Notes under the pieces: model-generated | Told to the model about the DNA's origin: nothing | Databases searched by the model: none | The model's input: only the letters and a program-made list of their open reading frames with translations | Position numbers and translations under genes: made by a program | In this document: positions 32,741 to 45,188 of the stretch, in pieces | How the letters are laid out: each line of letters opens with the position of its first letter | Numbering within the stretch: position 1 is the stretch's first letter | Origin: Hamiltosporidium tvaerminnensis | Lineage: Eukaryota > Microsporidia > Dubosqiidae | Assembly (NCBI GenBank): GCA_022605425.2 | Contig: JAKIMF020000013.1 | Coordinates: 496,001-560,000, forward strand | DNA: 64,000 nucleotides | Direction of reading: 5' to 3'

Positions 32741-33035
32741 AAAAGTATTACATCTTTTTAAAATAGTGGCAAGTGTTATATCTGTTTTCATGACATTGAT
32801 TAATAGCTTTATTTAAAAGTATCACATCTTTTTAAAATAGTGGCAAGTGTTATATCTGTTTTCATGACATTGATTAATAACTTTATTTAAAAGTATCACA
32901 TCTTTTTAAAATAGTGGCAAGTGTTATATCTGTTTTCATGACATTGATTAATAACTTTATTTAAAAGTATCACATCTTTTTAAAATAGTGGCAAGTGTTA
33001 TATCTGTTTTCATGACATTAACTCAGTTCTAGGTT
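32741..33035. repeat. Four-copy tandem repeat of the SINE-like 3' tail, period 74 bp
   Basis: The units are nearly identical and differ at single positions (agtatta versus agtatca; taatagc versus taataac). Confidence 0.95.
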
Positions 33036-33645
33036 TAACATAAATGACTGCTACCCCAAAACTCCATCAGTAACCCCTGCAATACCTACATCTAAAGATT
33101 TTTACTTACGAAATCCGTGAAACGAATTTAATGAGCAGGGCGTTGCCCTGTGTACATTAGTGTCAGTTAGATAGAGTGCAATTAATTTTTAAACCCTTTC
33201 CGACCCTCTCCCGATACTATTCAGCATTTTCACTTACTTTAAACCTTCGAGCCGAATCGACTTAAACTCATATATCTCTTTGAATAAATAGATCTATCAA
33301 GACTTTTAAAACCCATATAATCAGGTATAACCTGTTACTAGCCCTCCTTGGCTATTTAAAAGGGGCATTTTTGGATCTCTTCACTGCTCCAATTTTTCAA
33401 CTCTAGTTACTCAGCCAAAATTTACATGACAATTACTTGCAATTTCAATTTTTTTTACAATCCAATTGCATAAGAAACCACAAACTAACTTATTAGAAAA
33501 TGATAAACCATTTTACAGTTCATATTTCTTGTACAAACTTCCGTAGAAAGCCTAAAAATATAGCGTGGTTTTCATACCACTCAAAAATCCAAACAATGAT
33601 CTTCACACCAATTTCACATACTCATTACCAATCAGATTATTTTAT
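32741..33645 (-). mobile_element. SINE-like repeat, type A, with a four-fold repeated 3' tail
   Basis: On the minus strand this is a type A element whose 3' terminal unit is present four times with a 74-bp period (aaaagtat at 32741, 32815, 32889 and 32963). Each unit ends in the tgccactattttaaaaagatgtgat block. The middle (agcaggttatacctg-like: 33315-33345) and head-proximal part (tttttgagtggtatgaaaacc) follow. It is probably truncated at the 5' end near 33645, because the ggtggag head is not evident. Confidence 0.85.
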
Positions 33646-34166
33646 TGTAAAATATTTTCTTCATTTTTTATTTGATAAAACATAAACCTAATTACTATTT
33701 ATAAATCTTTTTTACACTTTTCTTCTAAAAATATAAAGAATATCAAACATTAAACTATTATTTTATAATATATTTTACAATATTTTACTATTAGATAATA
33801 CAACTGATATTCTTTATTTCTCATATAAAAATAACTAATTAATAATGTATAGAACTATAAACACTTTTGGTTTAGTGAATCAAAATTTTTACAAAAATAC
33901 TAATATATTATAATAGTGATATATTACAAATACAAAAAATAGTACTGTTATATTACAAATACAAAAATGTTGTAAATTATAAATGTGATATATTACAAAA
34001 ACAATAATAAATTCTAATTAATACTAAATAATTAAGAAATATGGTATCCCGCAATACTTTCACAGTTCAAACTACAGTAATTTCAAATACCATAAACGAT
34101 AAATATTTAATGTCCCTTTCAAAAAAAAACATAATTTTACAAATCTTTTAATACAAAAAATAGGAA
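33646..34166. other. Intergenic, no feature seen
   Basis: AT-rich spacer. Small reiterations of tattacaaatacaaaa occur at 33920-34000. Confidence 0.4.
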
Positions 34167-34171
34167 CCCTT
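34167..34171 (+). promoter_or_regulatory. CCCTT start-associated motif of eIF2-gamma
   Basis: gaaCCCTTat ends 2 nt before the ATG at 34174. Confidence 0.6.
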
Positions 34172-34173
34172 AT

Positions 34174-35523
34174 ATGAATGACTACATTAAAAAAGCAATG
34201 TCTCTTCAAGCAACGATAAACATCGGTACTATTGGACATGTGGCACATGGAAAATCAACACTTGTGCGTGCAATTTCTGGTATTCACACTATTAAATTTA
34301 AAAGTGAATTAGAAAGAAATATAACGATAAAACTTGGATATGCGAATGCAAAAATATACGAGTGTAATTGTACGTTATGTCCGAGACCGGGGAAATACAA
34401 AGCGTTTCCTTCTTCTTCTCCTGACAGTATGCCCTGTTCTAGAAGAGGATGTAAAGGTACATTAAATCTTATCAGACATGTTTCTTTTGTTGACTGTCCT
34501 GGTCACGATGTTCTGATGGCTACTATGTTGAACGGTACTGCTATAATGGATTTGGCTATACTTTTAGTGGCTGGTAATGAGTCCTGTCCCCAGGAACAGA
34601 CACAGGAACATTTATTTGCAGTGGAAATAATGAATCTGTCTCGTATTATTGTTGTACAAAATAAAATTGATCTTATTTCACGTGAGCAGGCCTTGGAACA
34701 GTATGAACAGATTAAAGATTTTATCGATTCTACTAAAATAAAACAGGGTCCTATTATTCCTGCTTCTGGTCAATTAAATATAAATATTGATGCTGTTTTA
34801 GATTGTATTGTTAATTTTCCACACCCCCATAGAGATTTGGAAGCAGATCCTAGAATGGTAATTATTCGGTCATTTGATGTGAATAGACCAGGGTGTCTTA
34901 TAGAGAATTTAAAGGGGGGTGTTATTGGAGGTAGTTTAGTAACAGGTAAAATAAAAGTAGGTGATAATATAGAAATACGGCCTGGATTAATTTCCAGAAT
35001 AGGAAGTAAAATAATTTGTAGACCGTTTATAACAAAGATAACCAGTCTCAAAGCAGATAACAATGAACTTATAGAAGCAATACCAGGAGGTCTTATAGGA
35101 GTAATGACAGAGATGGATCCAACGTATTGTAGAGCAGATAAGTTGGTAGGACAAGTGATGGGAATAAAAGGAAAATTGCCAGAAATTTATGTTGAGATAG
35201 AAGTAGAATACAAATTATTTCAAAAGATTTTATCAACACAGAAAGAGATAGCACCGTTGAATACAGAAGAACAGGTTCTATTAAATATTGGTTCTACAAC
35301 TACAGGAGGATATATTTTAGAAATTGATGAAAATACTTGTAAGTTCTCTTTGATGAGACCGTGTTGCTGTGCCAAAGAAGAAAGGATAGCGATTAGTAGG
35401 AAAATACAGAATCATTGGAGATTGATAGGATGGGGTAAAATATTGGGAGGTAAATGGATTGAACCTGTTTATGATGGAAGCAGTGAAGGTAATTCTGATC
35501 CAGTAATTGATTCAAAACTATGA
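34174..35523 (+). CDS. GCD11: Translation initiation factor eIF2 subunit gamma
   Basis: A 449-residue GTPase, full length for the family. It has G1 GHVAHGKST (residues 21-29) and a switch-region block NITIKLGYANAKIY. The zinc-knuckle cysteines characteristic of eIF2-gamma follow (CNCTLC, then CSRRGC, about 64-97). Then come G3 DCPGHD (about 110) and G4 NKID (about 160). EF-Tu-like beta-barrel domains 2 and 3 follow (for example GGVIGGSLVTGKIKVGD). The gamma subunit binds GTP and initiator Met-tRNA and delivers it to the 40S subunit. Its conservation is the highest of any gene here. The start follows a CCCTT motif by 2 nt. Confidence 0.97.
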   Translation: MNDYIKKAMSLQATINIGTIGHVAHGKSTLVRAISGIHTIKFKSELERNITIKLGYANAKIYECNCTLCPRPGKYKAFPSSSPDSMPCSRRGCKGTLNLIRHVSFVDCPGHDVLMATMLNGTAIMDLAILLVAGNESCPQEQTQEHLFAVEIMNLSRIIVVQNKIDLISREQALEQYEQIKDFIDSTKIKQGPIIPASGQLNINIDAVLDCIVNFPHPHRDLEADPRMVIIRSFDVNRPGCLIENLKGGVIGGSLVTGKIKVGDNIEIRPGLISRIGSKIICRPFITKITSLKADNNELIEAIPGGLIGVMTEMDPTYCRADKLVGQVMGIKGKLPEIYVEIEVEYKLFQKILSTQKEIAPLNTEEQVLLNIGSTTTGGYILEIDENTCKFSLMRPCCCAKEERIAISRKIQNHWRLIGWGKILGGKWIEPVYDGSSEGNSDPVIDSKL

Positions 35524-36120
35524 ACATTTGAACTAAAAAAATAAATTTCTATTTTCATAAAATTTTGTTCCTTTTATTCTTCGCTTTCTTCCTTCCTTTG
35601 TAGTTAGTTATTCTTTTATTTTATATCTGTTTCTATTTCACTTGTAATTGCTTCTTCCATTCTATCTTTGTCTTCGATTATAATTTCTCTTTTATTGTTT
35701 TTTCTTCTTTCCTTTATATTTGGTTTTTCTGTCTTTTCATGATTTCTTTTTTAGTCTCTAAATATTTTCTAGCTTCTAAATTTAACCTTTGTTTCTTCTC
35801 TTATTTAAATCCACTTTGTTTTCTATTCTTTTATTCCCTGTACTTCTTTTTTTTCTTATTTATATTTTTTAAAGATTAATTTATCTAAAAACGATTTATT
35901 AAACAAGTTTTTGATAAATTAATATAAATTAAGATGATGATCTTTAAGATTAAACGATAAAAAGATTAATTATTTATTTAAAAAACCTAGATAAAATGAT
36001 GGGTAAATCTTTAAGATAAAATGATAGTATAATTAAACATTTTTTTAAATTGAAGTGTCTTATATTGATTTTATCAAAGTATAAATCTTTAAGATAAAAT
36101 GATAATAAAAATAAATATTT
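35524..36120. other. Pyrimidine-rich 3' flank and AT-rich spacer
   Basis: Positions 35560-35860 are strongly biased to T and C on the plus strand (runs like cttctttcctttatatttgg). After that, phrases of aaatctttaagataaaatgat recur at about 35940-36110. No gene is seen. Confidence 0.5.
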
Positions 36121-36857
36121 GGTGGAGAGAGGATAACCACATAAAAAATTTTCTGTTTAGCAATGAATCTATGAAATTGGTGTGAGGTCATTGTTTGGAT
36201 TTTTGGTGAGAATACAACCACACTACATCTTCAGTTGTTCCATGGGAGTTGTTATGAGGAGGAGAGGTCCAAGAAATAGAGAAACTTTTTCTGCAAATTT
36301 ATTTGTAGTTTTTTACCTAACCGGATTGCAATTCGAAGCTAAACATGTAGGTAATTGCCATGTAAAAGCATAGAAACCTAGCCTTGCTCATTCGGGTTAG
36401 AAGACTTAGCGCCTGGAAGATATAAAAATATGAACTATTTAAAGCCAGGAAAGCTAAGTAGCAGGTTATACCTGTTGGTATGACATTGCACTGTCTAGGT
36501 GGACCCCATGTAAGTCTCTGAAATAATCTTAGCTAGAAGTTTATTAGGTTCAGAAAGTGTAGAGTAAGTAGGAATGCTGCATAGTCTTGGAGGAGCCCAG
36601 GGGGGGGCTTCGGCCTTCGATCACACTCCATGCAACGGACATTAACGAACTCCGGGCAACTGCCTCGCCTAGTAATTAGGTTCTACACACCTGGTAGATG
36701 AAAGGCTTTGGGACGTAGGTATCGCAGGGGTTACTGATGGAGTTTTGGGGTAGCAGTTATTTATGTTAAACCTAGAACTGCGTTAATGTCATGAAAACAA
36801 ATCTAAAACTTGCCACTGTTTTAAAAAAAGATGTGATACTTTTAAATAAAGCATAAT
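36121..36857 (+). mobile_element. SINE-like repeat, type A, young copy
   Basis: Nearly identical along its whole length to the copy at 17309, including the head ggtggagagaggataaccac, the hairpin block agcaggttatacctg, the ggcttcggcc tetraloop hairpin and the 3' block. It ends tacttttaaataaa. A clean target-site duplication was not visible: flanking aataaaaat-like bases are only partly alike. It does not encode a protein. Confidence 0.9.
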
Positions 36858-39800
36858 GAAAATTTAAATCCAAACATTTGCTTTTTTTTTCTACATATTT
36901 ATACCTAGAAATAATTTATTTGCTGAATCAAAAATTCCAAGTTAATTATAGTTCAATCCATCGAATGATTGGTCACTTCATAATCAATTTACAATTATTT
37001 GAACAACAGCTTTTTTTTATGCTAATGATTGTAATGAAAATAAAAATTTATTTTTAGATGAATCGTGATAATTTAATTTTAAAAATATTTATAAATCAAC
37101 ACGAAAAATTTTAGAAGGAAAAATTATATAAAGAAAGTATTTGTTTGAAATATTATTTTATTTTTTGTCTGCTGTTTAAAAGCTTGAAATTTGTGTAATA
37201 AAAAGTCATAAGATGAACATAGGGCATTAAAATTGTAAAGTATCTAATTATTTCTAAATAAAGAAAAGATATTTTAAAATATATAGCAGTACTTCTTGTT
37301 TTATGAAATAATATTTTAATCCATATCGTCTGCTTTCATGAATAAAAAATATATTAAAAAATTAAATTTCTTACTAAATAAGCAAACATAAACCACATTA
37401 TTTTTCATAATCATTTTTTGCTGAATTATAATGTTTTAGAAACCTAAAATTGAAAGCTACTTGGCAACATAAATGTTCTGATTCTAGTTGCCAAAGATGT
37501 TTTTGATAAAAAACAAATGAAAAGATTATTTTGCCGAAGTCACTCTGAAATTCTATGTAATAAAAAAATAATATTTTAAGTTTTGTTCTTTTTTTCTATA
37601 AATACCACAATTTATAGAAAAAAATCTAATAAGCTTATATATGCTACTTCCAAATCCAGGAAAAAATCATTTATAAATATACAGGAAGGTTGGAGTGCAC
37701 ATTTGATGCATTTATAAGATTTTATGAACCAAAATAAATCTTAAAAAGCGAAAATGATTCTCTGAATAAAGTTTTAAAATCCAATTTCTAAAAAAATGGA
37801 TTCAACTAACAAAACAGTAAAAACTTAATTGTTACATATGTGATCATATTATAAACTATGAATATTCTTTTGTATTAAAACTTTACTTATACATAATTTT
37901 ATATGATAAAGGCATATAATATCGCATTGATGTTCAAGATATAACATAGCGAACTCGTAGCTACAAAAATTAATCTTATTTGATCTTGTTTGACTGATAA
38001 ACTCATCTGAAAAAAACATAGAAAATAAAACCGAATTTCAAAATTTATTTAATACAATAAGTTTCAAAAAATAAAATAAATAAAGTTTTGGCTGAAACAA
38101 CATTCTAGTATTAAATTTTCATTGAATCTGATTGATATTCAGGAAACAATTAATAAAGTTTATTTATTTTCTTATTCTCAAGAAAAATATTTTGATCTGT
38201 TATCAAATTTTAAGAAAATGCAAATTAAATGACTTAAATAAAGCTGGTAGAATATATTGAAAACTTATTTTTAAAATCACAACAAAAAGATGGATATATT
38301 TTATATTCTATCACCAAGATATATGAATTTATCATAAAAATAACGGTATTAAGAGTTCAATGTCTAATAAAGGAAGCCACGCTTTGCAAATGAAAAGATT
38401 TAAAATATTTCGATTATAGCAGCAGAGTGTTTTTTCAATTGACTGAGGTCTAGTTTAGAAATCTAAGAAAATATGAAGAGAGAACTGGGTTACTTGAATT
38501 TAAAAGGTTGAATATATAAGCTTAAGTTTTGATATTGTAGATTTGTTTATGACAAAAACTGCAATTCATTGCAGAATATCACAAAAAAACATTCTAAAAA
38601 GATTCTATTGTACCGATTTACACGAGGAAAAATATTTCCGGTAAATTTTTACATAAAATGTTAAGTAATTTAATATTTGATGAGTATATAAATGATTATA
38701 TCATGTACAATCAAAGAGTAGCCTTAGCTGGAATCTTATAATTTCTCGTAATTGAAGAAAACTATTATTAGTATCTTCTCAAAGAGGCTGTTTTATACTC
38801 ATATAGATCAAAACCTTTTACTTATGCATTTAAAATGTGGCTTTTTCAAATGTATTTCTTTCAATTAAGCGATTATTTCAATCGAAAATGATGTCATACT
38901 ATGATTATTTATAATAAAGATATCAAATAAAGAAAAGATTATTGTACATTATTTTTAATCTATAATTTAGATCGGTTTTATTCAAGGACTAAAAGAGCAA
39001 CCGACAACTTTCTTGATTATGTAGCTTTGTTTATCTATTATGACGACTAAAAAATAGGGTCTTAAATCAATGAATCTTTGCACATTTACTGAATCTTTCA
39101 ATTTGCCTGTATACTAAGAATACTTCAAATTTTATTAGACAATCATTTTAATATGAAAATATCTATTTCTTTATTTATACTTTAATTTATCGGGAAAAAC
39201 TGTAGACAAACAAAGAAATATTCATATTCAATGTAAAAATGTTTTTGTGAAGTTTTTGGACCATTATTATTGAGAATATTGAGATTAATTCATTTTTCCA
39301 AAAAGGTACAAGGAAGAATTTGGTAACAAAAAACTTGCGAAAAAATATCCTTATTAAAATCAAAACCAAAAACTAAAAATATAAATTATTATTTACTTTT
39401 TCAAAATCTCCGTATATGAGATATTTAAATAATTAGAACGACTATACATTGCTCAAACTTAGAAAAACCAAAAAAAATCTTTATAAATAATACAATTTTG
39501 ATTTCATTCTCTGGTACCACCGTTTCTAGTTACAGTATAATTTTATTGCTAGACTTATGACTTCGTTTTTTTTAAAATAATTTTATAAGAACAAAGGATT
39601 TTAGAAGGCAACGAAGAGATATAAAGTAATATTGCCCACTATATATGGTAATAAAGCTGTTCCTGCGTTTTTTATATTAATAAATGCCACATATAGATTT
39701 ATATGAAACAAAATATGCGACATAAATTATTTGATATATTTATAATATTAAATCAAATATTTTTTACAATATTATAAGAGTTTAATATTTTAAAATCGAT

Positions 39801-39865
39801 CCAAAAGATTCAAATACTATTTCATATATTAAATAACTCTTCATTTAAGACACGGGTATATATTA
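36858..39865. other. Gene-free AT-rich desert
   Basis: I find no frame, RNA or repeat that I can support in these three kilobases. Stops are dense in all frames. Confidence 0.5.
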
Positions 39866-39869
39866 TACT

Positions 39870-40400
39870 GTTTTATTGTCATAAATGGCTGTCCTAGCCT
39901 TTGAATAGCTGATTTAATTTCAACACGGGAAGGTATCTCTCTTAAACCTACACTTCTAAGCTTTATTTAAAAACCTATATTTGGACATTTAATAGACGAT
40001 TTTGTTGCATAGTCTTCATTGATGTTTTTTGCTTGGCGTATGATACCTGATTGAAATCAACCTTTAGATATTCTAAGACTAGGAAGTTCCTACCTCCTCT
40101 AAACTTATAGAACAAAATAAACTTCTAGATAAGCCATTTTTCGGCTATTCGAGTGGATCTACTTAGGTGTTGAAATGACATACCTACTATCTAATCCGTA
40201 ACTTAGAATTCTTGGATGCTTTGAACTGTATGTTTTTATATGTCTTCCATGCATCAAATCTTCTGGCTCGAGTTGACTGGCTAGGTTTTTTTATTAAGAG
40301 GGTAATTGTTTACATGTTCATGTGGTTCGAAAGTTAACCACATAAAAAATCCTAAGCTTTTTTGTGGCTAAACCCTATCTATTTTGCGACTTAATTCTCT
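39870..40400 (-). mobile_element. SINE-like repeat, type A, very old copy
   Basis: Minus-strand order is retained: taaccacataaaaaat near 40335-40350 (head), ctggctaggttttttt near 40280, ataaacttctagataagcc near 40118-40136, catagtcttcat near 40007, and cataaatggctg near 39881 (3' part). Diverged throughout. Confidence 0.6.
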
Positions 40401-43400
40401 TTATCAAAATTTCCATGAAACAACTAAAATTTACTATTGTTTTCTGCGCCTACACCTCAGATAAAGTACATGCAATGTTTTTTTATGATTATTTTACCAA
40501 ATTAACAACTGGTATGTTTTAAATAAGCTTACCTCGCTCGAATTTCAAATATTATTAAAAATTTATAGTGATAAGTAAATCTGAATTAAAAATTAAAAAT
40601 TTAAGCCAGAATCGTTTTTATATACTGTATAAGATTAGTTAATGAATACTATAATTTTCTTTGGAAAATATATAGCGTAAAATTATATATTTGCATTCAT
40701 TAACCATTTAATTATACGTTTATTCTATTTGTCAAAAAAAATCACATATCATACTTATTTGCCTAAAAAAATAAAGCAAGCAATAGTATTTCACAAAATA
40801 TTTATGTATTCAAATTATATTATTATTCTGCAAAGCATAGGGTAAAATATCTTGAATAAAAACTTTATAGGCGATTAGTGAATATCGTTTCAGCTAAATA
40901 TTTAAATAAAAATATATTTTTTTTAATTTTAGCTGATTTAAGACAATTTTAGAGAATATTTTGAACTCTGTTGTATCAGTTTTTTTAATTGAACTATTAT
41001 GGACTACATATAAAATATTCCATACGCAAATAATACGAAGAGTAGTATTTTAAACATTAGAAAACCTCTAAAAGCGTCTTAATATTTCTACTTGTGTTTC
41101 ATTCAGAGTTAGGGGAGAAGAAGCTTCAAAATTTTCAAAAACCTTAAGGCATATCTCTAGGTTGAATAAAAAAAAAATTCATGTGGTTTGGGTTCGCTTA
41201 TTTTTCTATTTATGGTAAAAAAATAGAGCAAATTATTACCGCAATAGATTTGTATAAATAAAAAAGCAATTTCTTAAAACTTAAAGGCATATAATATTTG
41301 AAAATAAGTCAAAACGAAAGTTTTTTAAATAAATGAATAAATATTTGAGCAAATAAATGATTCATTCAGTAATTTGATTCACTCAATAATAATGAAGAAG
41401 ATTTTTGATAAGAATATCTTTCTTACAATTCTGAAAATGGCCTAAGTATTATATGAAGACCTTTCAGGGCTTCTATTGACTCACAAATACTTTTAATATA
41501 GCAGATTCACTACATATCATTACAATTTAGCCTTAAAAGCCATAAAAAATCGCTGCACATGTCTAAAGAGCTAATAACCAAAGAATATAATCAAATACAT
41601 CATATAAACACACCATTTATATTCATGAATGAATAAAAGTAAACAGTTTTTTTTAATTTTAATCGAATAGATTATATGATTTAATTTAAAAATGTCAGTT
41701 ATATACTTCAAAATATCAAATTAAAATGTTATCTTATATGGTTCTGAGCTTTTTTGAAAGCATTAACTATAAGATGATCTTAAGTATTATGTTTAACTAA
41801 ATAAAGTTTAATGAACCTTTAAGATAAAATAAATATCAATATTATGCAAATGAGTTGCTATCTAAAAAAAGCTAAAGAAATTGATCTAAGCAAATAAGTA
41901 ACTTGATAACAATATAAGAAAAACAAATTGATAGTTTAACTCAATTTTAAAATATAAATTAATTAACATTTTGCTTTAAGTTGTAACAATCAACATAAAT
42001 TATGATTATTGTCTTTTCTTTAATTAAAACCTATTAAAAATTTGCTTCTGGTATTCATCTTGCCAGTTCTTTAACTGCAAGTAAAGAATATCATGACAAA
42101 TAGTATAAAAAAAGCAAAATTATCAAAAATATATAGTACTCGGTATAAAAAAATATATTTGTTTTAATAGGTAAAATTATAATTGAAGAATTTATAAAAA
42201 TATTTGATATGATTTTAATTGGCTGCTTTTTGAGGTTTTGGACGCAAACCACTGAGAATTCCGAGTATATTCATGTTATTTCATCCGATTACAAACCATT
42301 TCCCTCAAATTATGCGCTGAAAGCTTAACTAGAGCGGGTTTATAAAAAGTAATTGTTTTATATAATTTATTCAAGTGTTTATCTCAAAATAATTATTTTA
42401 ATTATAAGTCTCAGAACAAAGATACATGATAAAAGTTTTTTTGACTGTCATAATGAAACTTAACAATTTAAAAAGAAAAAATTGCATTTTATCTAAAAAA
42501 ATAAAATGTTTGACAATTATTATTCAAACCAAGGTGTAGTCATTGAATATAAATATCAAAAAGCACCCAAATCTTAAATATTTTAAGTGGCTGAATCAGT
42601 TATATTTGTAGCCATTTTTCTTTGTTATTTTGGATTATAGACAATATTGTAATTTCTTTGGATAAAATAATTACGAACTGTTCTGGTGTTTTTATATCTT
42701 GAGACTTGCAGTTTTTATAAATTTTTAAAATATAAGGTTTAATAAAAAAAATAAGCCGGCTATTGCTATATTTATTTCATATAAATATTCTGACTAAATA
42801 TAACAACGGGAATACAAAGACTTCTATACATCACGATTCAATGTATTTAGTAAAGTTCCTTTATATGTATATTAAACGTTTTTTTAGTAATTATCGAAGA
42901 GAAATCCGCCGGAGAAGAATCATTAGACAAAATTTTGGAATTCAAGATATAAAAGTAGAAGGTTCGGAATTTCGAATGGAATAAGAAATAGAAAACTGTT
43001 AGTACCAATCATCTAGTTTATTAGGAATTATTTGAGGCATGAGAGACATGCATTTCCTAAAAAAATGTTTTGCTTTAGCTCTAATATTAATCTTGATTTC
43101 CTAAAATTAAAAAACCCAAATTAAAAGTGGCATAACTATTGAGTGTCAAAATAATGTTGTTTAAAGATCAAATAATGAGATATTTGAAAAAAAACAAATT
43201 AATTTCGTTGGTTTAAGTATACATGAATTAAGGTGTTTGAAACATATAAATATGTGCCAATTTATCAATTTAATTTCTGATCTATAGATTAATTACTATT
43301 AACTATGGTATAGTGGTGAACACATCAGAATTTACTTCCAAGGAGACGGCTTCTATCTTCGAATTTTACACTCTTTAACATAAAACAAGGATGGTTTGCG

Positions 43401-45188
43401 TTGGGCGGTCAACCTAATATGTCGAAGAAGTATGTCTAAGAAATGTCATTGACTTTGCGAAGCTCAAATTCTCCTGTTTATTGTTTCCAACTGTATCCCA
43501 AAGAATTGAGCAGAAAAGAATTATCATATAAGATTGGCGCATATTTGCATGATAAGATAATTATTTCGACTTTAATGACAAAACATGAGTTCTACTTATC
43601 ATTAAAAATAGCAGATTCATTATAGATATTTTTATATTTTTTAATTTCTGAAAATGCAAAGTTAAAAATAATCAAAGAATTTTTCTACCAAGCTTGTTTA
43701 AAATAATTATAATACTTCCAGTCGTATCCGAAAATTTTTATGTTCACATTCAAATATTATAAAGTTAAGTCAGAAGACTCGTTTATTTTTTACATATAAT
43801 TTTAATAGCATCATTGGGAGATAGATAAAAATCTAACGTGAAATTTAGGTGAAAAATATAATATTTCCTACAGCTTTATAACTGATTCCACCTTGGTTAG
43901 AAAGTAACAGTTCATATTTTGCAAAACATAAATTTTAAAAAGAACATTTGATGCTAAAAATTAAAAAAGATAGAAATTTTCTTCTTTTTTTAGACGAAAA
44001 TGATGTATTATTTAACAATCAAAAATTTACTGTTTAAAGCAAAAGTTTTTTCTCGTAGAACATCAACTAAACATTATATTGATTGTGATTATTTGAAATA
44101 ATTGGTTTTTCATTAAAAAAGAATATAATTCATAAAATAAAATAACAATTGAAAAAGAACAGATCACTTAATTGCATATCGTTACCTTGCGATTTAATCT
44201 TTTTAAATATTTAGAAAATATTTATTTCTCGAATATACTTTTAGAACCTAACAATAACGTGTATGATTAATCTTAATATATTTATGGTGGATTAAGAAAT
44301 TATAAGGATTTTATACTAAATATTTTTAAAGTCAAAATTTACTAGTAAATTTGTAATAAGTTGGTTTCACACAGTTTTTGTGTATAAAAAACGTTAAAAT
44401 AAATAATGCGAATCAGAAATAGAATTTCTAAAGATTTATTCGGAATACTAATATCTTAAATTTGAAAAAAAAATCTTTTCGCAAAAAAAATAATTTATAT
44501 GAATGAATCAGTAGTTTGATAAATATGTGATCTAAAGATTGGTTTTCTAAGTTCATTATACACTTATTTAAATCTGAAGTAGCAATATTTGGATATAAAA
44601 GAAAATAAGAGTCATGATTAAAGATGATTTTGATTTTCAAGCATATTTTAATCGAAAAAATATGAAGTTAATTGAATTTTTTTAACAATGAAATCAAATT
44701 CTTTTACCATTAATTATAATAGAAAATATAATGCTAGCAAGAAAAAAAAATATGCGTATTTATTTGAGTTTTAATAGACAACGGCTCTGTCAACAATACT
44801 ATTTCGTTCATTGAATTTCGAAATAGAGAATTTTAATCGAAAAGTACTAAAAGGAATTTATATATCTTTTCAATTCTCAAATCAATTAGAATGCGCCTAG
44901 AAAAGATAAACAAATATCTCGTGTAAAATTTTGACACCAGAATAATGTTTTTCCGCGAAATTAAATCAGCAAAACAACCTTGCAATTCTGATTGAAAAAA
45001 TATTTTAGAAAACCGGATACAATTTTTTTCTTTTAAACTTTTGTTTCTTTGAAAGATTCAACATTGATCGCAGATAAAACAAATTTACGTTTTTTTATTA
45101 CTTTTTTGTAAATTTAAACAATATCAATAATATATAAGATGTCAATAATACAAAAATCTTTAATATATTCAAGTTATATTTTAAACTT
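40400..45188. other. Gene-free AT-rich desert
   Basis: No convincing gene. Short frames at 42763-42984 and 43443-43625 lack family features. A tRNA-like stretch at about 43293-43381 is listed separately. Otherwise I see nothing. Confidence 0.45.
43293..43381 (+). pseudogene. Possible tRNA-Gly(UCC) fossil
   Basis: The order ggtatagtggt (D-loop/A-box form of eukaryotic tRNA-Gly), then cttccaag (anticodon-loop form with TCC), then ttcga (T loop) resembles tRNA-Gly(UCC) with wrong spacing. The acceptor and T stems do not pair, so it is not a functional tRNA. Chance similarity is possible. Confidence 0.3.

Noticed and set aside
32741-33035. CRISPR-like array
   Set aside because: The units are directly adjoining with no unique spacers, and the genome is eukaryotic.
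42763-42984. 73-residue basic frame
   Set aside because: No start motif, no family and isolated in a desert. Probably chance.
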